NCBI GenBank assembly: GCA_003521845.1
Contig: DPHB01000004.1
Span: forward strand, 91,478 to 110,037
DNA from: Oceanospirillaceae bacterium
GTDB taxonomy: Bacteria; Pseudomonadota; Gammaproteobacteria; Pseudomonadales; Balneatricaceae
DNA: 18,560 bases
Direction: 5' to 3'
Numbering within the stretch: the first letter of the stretch is position 1; each line of letters starts with the position of its first letter. The position numbers and the translations under genes were made by a program. Under the pieces are notes generated by a model. It was not told the DNA's origin and made no database searches. It saw only the letters and a list, made by a program, of their open reading frames with translations. Of this stretch, positions 13,379 through 18,560 are shown one piece after another.

Positions 13379-14566
13379 ATGGCCTGGAATGAACCGGGTA
13401 ATAACGGCAAGGATCAAGATCCTTGGGGAAATCGTGGCTCAGGTGGCCCTAACCAGGGACCACCAGACTTGGACGAAGCACTAGGTAAGCTAGTGGAAAA
13501 GTTCAATGGCCTATTTGGTGGTAGCGGCGGTAATGGCGGCAATGGTTCTGACGGTGGACAGCAGTCCGCACCGGCACCAAGTGGCAAGCTCATTGGTGTT
13601 ATAGCCGTGGTTGTTGCTATTGTCTGGGGCGGTATGGGTTTCTACACGGTCGACCAGCAGGAACGCGCCGTGGTATTACGTTTAGGTAGTTATCTAGAAA
13701 CTGTGCAACCAGGTTTGCAATGGAACCCACCTCTAGTGGATGACGTAACTAAGGTGAATGTCACCGCGGTACGTAACCACGACCATGTGGCTTTAATGCT
13801 GACCAAAGATGAGAACATTGTCGAAGTGGGCTTGTCCGTGCAGTATGTAGTATCCAACCCCAAAGACTTCTTACTTGAAGTGCGTGCCCCAGAAAACAGC
13901 TTGGCGCAAGCCACTGAATCGGCGTTGCGTCACGTAGTAGGTAGCTCAACTATGGATGACGTATTGACCGAAGGTCGTGCCGTTTTGGCAGTCGATGTTC
14001 AGTCGCGCTTGCAGAGTTATTTGGATGCCTATCAAAACGGCTTGGAAGTAAGCAAGGTGAACATTGAAAACACCACTGCACCTTCCCAAGTTCAAGATGC
14101 TTTTGATGATGTTATCAAGGCGCGTGAAGATGAACAGCGTGTCATGAACGAAGCCGAAGCTTATGCTAACGGTATCGTGCCAGAAGCACGTGGTCAGGCA
14201 CAGCGTATGATGGAAGAAGCCAGTGCTTATCGCGAAGAAGTCGTGGCACGTGCCGAAGGTGAATCAACCCGCTTTACCAAGCTGTTGACGGAATACCAGA
14301 AGGCACCAGAAGTGACGCGCGAGCGTTTGTACATTGTGGCTATGGAAGATGTATTGTCTAACGCTTCCAAGGTCTTGGTTGATGTTGAAGGCGGCAATAA
14401 CATGATGGTGTTACCGCTAGATCAAATCATGAGCAGCAGCAAGCGTACAACTACCTATGGTAGTGGCGTTACAGCCAACAATGCCGATTTGGACCAGCTT
14501 GCTAATCAGGTAATCCAACAAATCAACAGCCGTAATACAAGCTCTAGCACAAGGGAGTCTCGTTAA
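13379..14566 (+). CDS. hflK: FtsH modulator HflK
   Basis: This SPFH-domain inner-membrane protein of 395 residues forms, with HflC, the large periplasmic cage around the FtsH protease and tunes its access to membrane substrates. A Gly/Asn/Pro-rich N-terminal cytoplasmic tail (1-66, with PWGNRGSGGPNQGPPDLDE) precedes one membrane helix (about 71-90). The SPFH domain follows (about 90-255), then a long Ala/Glu/Arg-rich coiled coil (about 250-325). AAAAGGAG lies 5 bases before the ATG. It is directly followed by hflC with a one-base gap. Order and length agree with the family. Confidence 0.96.
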   Translation: MAWNEPGNNGKDQDPWGNRGSGGPNQGPPDLDEALGKLVEKFNGLFGGSGGNGGNGSDGGQQSAPAPSGKLIGVIAVVVAIVWGGMGFYTVDQQERAVVLRLGSYLETVQPGLQWNPPLVDDVTKVNVTAVRNHDHVALMLTKDENIVEVGLSVQYVVSNPKDFLLEVRAPENSLAQATESALRHVVGSSTMDDVLTEGRAVLAVDVQSRLQSYLDAYQNGLEVSKVNIENTTAPSQVQDAFDDVIKAREDEQRVMNEAEAYANGIVPEARGQAQRMMEEASAYREEVVARAEGESTRFTKLLTEYQKAPEVTRERLYIVAMEDVLSNASKVLVDVEGGNNMMVLPLDQIMSSSKRTTTYGSGVTANNADLDQLANQVIQQINSRNTSSSTRESR

Positions 14567-14567
14567 T

Positions 14568-15440
14568 ATGACATCTCGAACTTTAGTTAGCCTAATCGGC
14601 TTGTTTATTGCACTTTTGATTGCGTCTTCTTCCATCTTTGTTATCAAAGAAACCGAACGTGCCATCATGTTGCGTTTTGGTGAAGTAGTGCAGTTTGATA
14701 TTCAACCTGGCCTGCATTTTAAGATCCCTTTTGTCAATACCGTGCGCAAGTTTGACGGCCGTGTATTGACCCTGGATGCACGTCCTCAGCGTTATATGAC
14801 ACTAGAAAAGAAGGGTTTGATCGTAGATTCCTTTGTTAAGTGGCGTATCAGCAACGTTGCCGACTACTACACAGCCACATCGGGTATCGAAAACACGGCC
14901 GCCAAGCTATTGGCCTCACGTGTTGATACAGGTCTACGTAACCAGTTTGGTGAGCGTACTCTTACGGAAGTGGTTTCTGGGCAACGTGATGAGTTGATGA
15001 ACGAACTTCGTGAAGAACTCAACGCCGTTGTGATTGAAGACATGGGTATTGAAGTAGTCGATGTGCGGGTAAAGCGCGTTGATCTACCACAAGACGTTAG
15101 TCAGTCGGTATATGATCGTATGCGCAGTGAGCGAGAGCGTGAAGCACGTGAGCTACGCTCAGAAGGTAAGGAAAAAGCCGAAGGTATTCGTGCTGACGCC
15201 GACCGTCAACGTACAGTATTGATGGCCAACGCCTACCGTGATGCGGAATTGGTACGTGGTGACGGTGATGCGGTTGCTGCGGCTACCTACGCGGCTGCCT
15301 TCAATCGTGATCCAGAATTCTACAGTTTCTACCGTAGCTTGGACGCCTACCGTAAGACCTTTGGTAATGGTGGCGACATGATGCTGATTGAACCTGATAG
15401 TGAATTCTTTAAATACATGGGTTCATCTACTTTAAAGTAA
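14568..15440 (+). CDS. hflC: FtsH modulator HflC
   Basis: HflC, 290 residues, is the partner of HflK in the FtsH-HflKC complex. An N-terminal membrane helix (about 7-26) leads to an SPFH domain (ETERAIMLRFGEVVQFDIQP at 28-47). A coiled-coil region follows (REREARELRSEGKEKAEGI), then the short C-terminal segment FYSFYRSLDAYRKTF typical of HflC. AGGGAG lies within the end of hflK. The operon ends here with a strong terminator at 15458-15484. The genes that often follow in relatives (hisZ, purA or nsrR/rnr) are absent from the window. Confidence 0.96.
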   Translation: MTSRTLVSLIGLFIALLIASSSIFVIKETERAIMLRFGEVVQFDIQPGLHFKIPFVNTVRKFDGRVLTLDARPQRYMTLEKKGLIVDSFVKWRISNVADYYTATSGIENTAAKLLASRVDTGLRNQFGERTLTEVVSGQRDELMNELREELNAVVIEDMGIEVVDVRVKRVDLPQDVSQSVYDRMRSEREREARELRSEGKEKAEGIRADADRQRTVLMANAYRDAELVRGDGDAVAAATYAAAFNRDPEFYSFYRSLDAYRKTFGNGGDMMLIEPDSEFFKYMGSSTLK

Positions 15441-15457
15441 GTAGACAAAACCTTTTC

Positions 15458-15484
15458 AAAAGCCTCGCCTAGCGGGGCTTTTTT
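15458..15484 (+). terminator. Strong intrinsic terminator after hflC
   Basis: AAAAGCCTCGC (15458-15468) and GCGGGGCTTTT (15472-15482) pair over 11 positions, including one U-G, around the loop CTA. The T run continues to 15484. This closes the tsaE-hflC cluster and separates it from xerD. Confidence 0.9.
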
Positions 15485-15505
15485 GTATCTACATATATTG
15501 AAAAT

Positions 15506-15552
15506 CAGGCCTCAAATCTCTAGCCCCATTTTCGGGGCCAGATCTAGGCCTG
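15506..15552. repeat. Nested inverted repeat upstream of xerD
   Basis: Three arm pairs are nested around the same centre: CAGGCCT (15506-15512) with AGGCCTG (15546-15552), ATCT with AGAT, and GCCCC (15523-15527) with GGGGC (15534-15538). The loop is ATTTTC. The result is a long imperfect stem in the 165-bp gap between hflC and xerD. No T run follows. The right arm continues as CCCCAAT and resembles the repeat at 1-31. It looks like a REP-type element rather than a terminator. No clear promoter for xerD is visible in the rest of the gap (15553-15605). Confidence 0.6.
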
Positions 15553-15605
15553 CCCCAATGGTCAAAAATTCAGTTAAGCAACTGCTAATGTGCTAACATC
15601 AAACT

Positions 15606-16502
15606 ATGAAAAAAACCGTCCATCCTGACATTCAAGATTACCTGCAAGCCTTATGGCTAGAACGGGGTTTGAGTGACAATACCCTAGAAAACTACGGTCG
15701 TGATTTGAGCCAGTTTCAGGCTTGGTTGTTGCCCCATGGTAGGGAATTGATCAAAGCTTTGGATATGGATGTGTTAGGTTACTTGGCTGACCTAAGCATG
15801 GACGGAGCTAAACCTAGCAGCGTCGCGCGCAAGCTATCTTGCTTGAAGGGATACTACCAACTGCAGGTGCGTGAAAACCGTATTAGTGTGGACCCCACAA
15901 CGCTTGTACAGGCACCCAAATTGGGCAGGCCTTTACCTAAATCCTTAACTGAAGCTGACGTAGAGGCGCTGTTGGCGGCACCTGATACCAACACAGCGCT
16001 TGGTTTGCGGGACCGAGCGATGTTGGAGCTGTTGTATGCCAGTGGTTTACGTGTGAGTGAGCTAGTAGGTTTGCAAACCGGCCAGGTAAAACCCAGCTTA
16101 GGTGTGGTGCAGGTGATTGGTAAGGGTGCAAAGGAGCGTTTGGTGCCTATGGGGCAGGCCGCACAATATTGGCTTGAAAGCTATCTCAAGAGCGCTCGCA
16201 TCGAACTTTTGGCAGCTGGTGAGCAAGGTGTTTTGTTCCCCAGTAAGCGCGGCACACAAATGACGCGGCAAACCTTCTGGTATCGTATTAAGGCGCACGC
16301 CAAAATTGCAGGTATTGAAAAACCCTTGTCACCCCATGTGTTGCGTCACGCCTTTGCTACGCACTTATTAAATCACGGGGCTGATTTGCGCGTCATACAA
16401 ATGTTGCTTGGCCACAGTGATTTATCAACCACACAAATATATACTCATGTTGCAAACCATCGTTTGCAAGAACTTCATCAACACCATCACCCTAGGGGTT
16501 AG
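15606..16502 (+). CDS. xerD: Site-specific tyrosine recombinase XerD
   Basis: This recombinase of 298 residues, with XerC, resolves chromosome dimers at dif under FtsK control. The N-terminal SAM-like core-binding domain (about 5-90) is followed by the catalytic domain. The catalytic residues sit at or within one position of the E. coli numbering: Arg149 (SGLRVSEL), Lys173 (IGKGAKER), His244 and Arg247 (PHVLRHAF), His270 (LLGHSDL), and Tyr279, the nucleophile (TQIYTHV). The ending LHQHHHPRG is typical of XerD rather than XerC. The ribosome binding site is weak. It is a chromosomal gene, not a sign of a mobile element: the protein is a clear XerD and dsbC follows it closely, as in Pseudomonas. 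Confidence 0.95.
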   Translation: MKKTVHPDIQDYLQALWLERGLSDNTLENYGRDLSQFQAWLLPHGRELIKALDMDVLGYLADLSMDGAKPSSVARKLSCLKGYYQLQVRENRISVDPTTLVQAPKLGRPLPKSLTEADVEALLAAPDTNTALGLRDRAMLELLYASGLRVSELVGLQTGQVKPSLGVVQVIGKGAKERLVPMGQAAQYWLESYLKSARIELLAAGEQGVLFPSKRGTQMTRQTFWYRIKAHAKIAGIEKPLSPHVLRHAFATHLLNHGADLRVIQMLLGHSDLSTTQIYTHVANHRLQELHQHHHPRG

Positions 16503-16509
16503 ATTCTTT

Positions 16510-17253
16510 ATGTCATTAACACGTATTATTAGCATCCTCACCTTGTCTTTGTGTAGCTTAGTTGCACAAGCTGAAAGCTACGCCGACCTACATGCCAGTG
16601 TGGCACGTATTAATCCTGGCTTACAGGTATTGTCCGTTGATACGACGCCCATGTTTGGTATGTATAAGGTGGTGATTAACACTGGTGATACCTTGTATAT
16701 GAGTGCTGATGGTGAGCATTTTTTCACGGGTACCATGTATGAAAATCGTGTTGGCACGCCTTTGGTGAATTTGACCGAGCTGGATTTACAAAAAGCGCGT
16801 GTAACAACCATGCAAGGTGACGCTGCAAAACAGGCTTGGGTGTTTAAAGCCGTTGGCGAAACCAAAGCTACGATCACGGTATTTACCGATGTAGACTGCT
16901 TCTACTGTCAAAAACTACATGCTGAAATGCCTAAAATAAACGCTTTGGGAGTGGAAGTGCGTTACTTGGCATTTCCTCGCGCCGGCATTAACTCATCGTC
17001 CCACAAGGTGTTGGCCGATGCTTGGTGTGCAGAAGATCAAAATAGCTTTTTAACGCAAGCCAAGCAGCGTGCCCACGATAAGTTGCCACCCCTAGCCTCA
17101 CCTACTGCTTGTGATAACCCTGTGGCAGATCATTATGCTTTGAGCCAACAAATGGGACTTAATGGCACGCCAGCCATTATTTTGGACTCAGGTGAATTAT
17201 GGCCAGGATATCTACCTGCTGCAGAGATTGCTAAACGTTTGGGTATTAACTAG
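16510..17253 (+). CDS. dsbC: Periplasmic thiol:disulfide isomerase DsbC
   Basis: This protein of 247 residues reshuffles wrong disulfide bonds in the periplasm and is kept reduced by DsbD. The frame is open back to 16408, inside xerD, but the ATG at 16510 gives a proper signal peptide (1-21, ending VAQA). The dimerisation domain (about 22-85) is followed by the thioredoxin fold. The active site is Cys130-Phe-Tyr-Cys133 in FTDVDCFYCQKLH; E. coli has CGYC. The structural second disulfide is represented by Cys173 and Cys201, and the cis-proline loop is GTP at 219-221. xerD-dsbC is a known Pseudomonas-type pairing; the two genes are 7 bp apart here. Confidence 0.93.
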   Translation: MSLTRIISILTLSLCSLVAQAESYADLHASVARINPGLQVLSVDTTPMFGMYKVVINTGDTLYMSADGEHFFTGTMYENRVGTPLVNLTELDLQKARVTTMQGDAAKQAWVFKAVGETKATITVFTDVDCFYCQKLHAEMPKINALGVEVRYLAFPRAGINSSSHKVLADAWCAEDQNSFLTQAKQRAHDKLPPLASPTACDNPVADHYALSQQMGLNGTPAIILDSGELWPGYLPAAEIAKRLGIN

Positions 17254-17256
17254 TTA

Positions 17257-18042
17257 ATGGATAGTGTGTTTTTCTATGTTGCTAAACTAGCTTGGGTGTT
17301 GGTGGCACTAGATAGTTTGCTGATACTGTGGCTGGCCTGGGGCGTGTTGAGCTTGCTATTGGCATGGCAGCGCTTGGCTCGCTGGTTGTTGGTGAGCTTG
17401 TTGTTAGTTTGCCTAACTATCGGTTTATTTCCCGTTGGAGAATGGGTCCTTTACACGTTAGAAAAACAATATCCGCCGCTGGAATTAGCTAGTTTGCAGG
17501 TAGACGGTGTGGTGGTTCTTGGCGGTGGTGAAAGTAATTCAGAGACCGCCGCTTGGGGATCTGTGTCTTTAGGTAGCGCTGGCGAACGCCCCGTGGCTCT
17601 GTTGCAAATGGCGCGCCAGTTGCCTAGTAACCTACCCATTGTGTTTACCGGTGGTACAGGCAAAATGTCCCATGAGGGTATGACTGGTGCCCAGGTAATA
17701 CAACAGCTTGTTAGCGATCATGGTATAGATGAGAACCGTGTTACTTATGAGAGTAAATCGCGTAATACCCTAGAAAATGCGCTGCTCAGTAAACAACTGG
17801 TGAACCCTCAACCAAATCAACAATGGTTGCTGGTGACGAGTGCCTTTCATATGCCCCGTTCAATGGCCGTGTTTTGCAAGGCTGGTTGGACTATGCAAGC
17901 GTACCCTGTGGATTATCGAACTCGCAAGGGGGATTTGTGGCGCTTGGACTGGGATTTCGCCAAGCATCTCAAGAATCTGAATATAGCTTACAAAGAATGG
18001 TTAGGGATTGTGGCGTATAAACTAGCGGGTAAAAGCTGTTAA
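17257..18042 (+). CDS. ElyC/YdcF-like DUF218 membrane protein
   Basis: The protein of 261 residues belongs to the DUF218 (YdcF/ElyC/SanA) family. Two membrane helices (about 12-36 and 42-60) anchor a soluble domain. The family motifs are VVVLGGG (85-91), FTGGTG (130-135), ESKSRNTLENA (165-175) and TSAFHMPRSM (194-203). The two-helix layout and length match E. coli ElyC (259 residues), a factor needed for peptidoglycan synthesis and lipid carrier metabolism at low temperature; orthology is likely but not proven. The start lies 3 bp after the dsbC stop, so it is in the same transcript. The exact reaction is not known for the family. Confidence 0.85.
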   Translation: MDSVFFYVAKLAWVLVALDSLLILWLAWGVLSLLLAWQRLARWLLVSLLLVCLTIGLFPVGEWVLYTLEKQYPPLELASLQVDGVVVLGGGESNSETAAWGSVSLGSAGERPVALLQMARQLPSNLPIVFTGGTGKMSHEGMTGAQVIQQLVSDHGIDENRVTYESKSRNTLENALLSKQLVNPQPNQQWLLVTSAFHMPRSMAVFCKAGWTMQAYPVDYRTRKGDLWRLDWDFAKHLKNLNIAYKEWLGIVAYKLAGKSC

Positions 18043-18092
18043 TCAAACCAGGCCGCACCGAAGCCGAAGAGATAGAAACCAAGAGGTACATT

Positions 18093-18560
18093 ATGACATC
18101 CGTATTATCATCCCTAAGTATTTGGTTTTCTGGTATTCCTAATGGGCTACGCCCCTATCGCTGGTGGGTTTTGTCGGCAGCATTGGCCTTGACCATATTT
18201 ATGGCCATGGGTCTCAGCCGCTTTGCTATGGATGTCACCATGGATTCCTGGTTTCAGGAAGACGACCCAGTGTTGCAATCCTTGGATGAATTTCGTGCTC
18301 AGTTCGGTAGTGATGACGGCCTATATATTGTTTATGAAGCCAAAGATGGTGACGTGTTTTCAGAAGCATCTCTACGTTTAGTCGACCAGTTAACAAGGCG
18401 CTTAAAGAACTGGCAAGACCTAGATGAAGCTACCCTAGCTGAACTAGGTATCACCACAGAAGAAATTGATTTTCTGTCTCATATAAAGCGTGTGCAGTCA
18501 CTCACTAATGTGCGCATTCAGGTCAACGAAGGGGATTCGTTAACTTCGCCACGCCTAGTG
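18093..18560 (+). CDS. RND superfamily (MMPL-type) transporter, N-terminal part
   Basis: The frame starts at ATG 18093, with AAGAGG upstream, and stays open for 156 codons to the window edge. A short cytoplasmic start (SLSIWFSGIPNGLRPYRWW) leads to one membrane helix (about 23-42). A periplasmic segment follows with the typical MMPL pattern: MDSWFQEDDPVLQSLDEF at 50-67, then FGSDDGLYIVYEAKDG. This is the beginning of an RND exporter of the MMPL or hopanoid-transporter-like kind; full members have about 750-900 residues and twelve helices. The substrate cannot be told from this part. It lies 50 bp after the ElyC-like gene and may share its transcript. Confidence 0.85.
   Translation, partial: MTSVLSSLSIWFSGIPNGLRPYRWWVLSAALALTIFMAMGLSRFAMDVTMDSWFQEDDPVLQSLDEFRAQFGSDDGLYIVYEAKDGDVFSEASLRLVDQLTRRLKNWQDLDEATLAELGITTEEIDFLSHIKRVQSLTNVRIQVNEGDSLTSPRLV

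Noticed and set aside
15606..16502. Tyrosine recombinase as a sign of an integrative element
   Set aside because: Catalytic positions, length and ending are those of chromosomal XerD, with dsbC next to it; no att sites or phage genes are seen.
16408..16509. N-terminal extension of dsbC into xerD
   Set aside because: It would bury the signal peptide; the ATG at 16510 gives a normal secreted precursor.

Overview
The window looks like the chromosome of a free-living gammaproteobacterium. Gene order, moderate base composition and protein motifs fit a Pseudomonas-like or marine (Cellvibrionales/Oceanospirillales-type) lineage. I cannot name the genus from sequence alone. Most of the window is a well-conserved housekeeping neighbourhood.

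Layout. (1) 1-1040: a REP-like fragment, then epmA, which modifies elongation factor P. (2) 1046-1170: a short palindromic intergenic repeat between the convergent epmA and psd. (3) 1201-3110, minus strand: the rsgA-psd pair (ribosome assembly GTPase, phosphatidylserine decarboxylase), divergent from orn (oligoribonuclease) at 3269-3817. (4) 3838-5569: an accessory patch between orn and queG, two genes that lie close together in many gammaproteobacteria. It holds a short repeat, a HugZ-like FMN-fold gene, a decayed and fused higB-higA toxin-antitoxin pair, and a broken SRPBCC-type gene. (5) 5570-6772, minus strand: queG. (6) 6889-15440, plus strand: the classic tsaE-amiB-mutL-miaA-hfq-hflX-hflK-hflC cluster, closed by a strong intrinsic terminator. 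(7) 15606-18560, plus strand: xerD, dsbC, an ElyC/YdcF-like membrane gene, and the first 156 codons of an RND/MMPL transporter that runs off the window.

Much of the set concerns translation and RNA quality. EpmA acts on EF-P, RsgA on 30S maturation and HflX on stalled ribosomes. QueG, TsaE and MiaA modify tRNA, Orn degrades short RNA, and Hfq serves sRNA regulation. A second theme is the envelope and periplasm: Psd, AmiB, HflKC, DsbC, the ElyC-like protein and the RND protein. MutL carries a metal-binding endonuclease motif, so mismatch repair is probably of the MutH-independent type.

I did not find a convincing new system. The most informative unusual item is the higBA remnant. The antitoxin-like reading frame at 4483-4740 is only half of the story. 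The toxin HigB is readable just upstream on the same strand (4915-4706) in another frame. It has no start codon and lacks its C-terminal catalytic end, and the two genes are joined by what looks like a deletion of roughly 100 bp. Secondary points of interest are several unrelated families of short intergenic repeats, a TTG start for hflX behind a hairpin pair, and a frameshift in the SRPBCC fragment.
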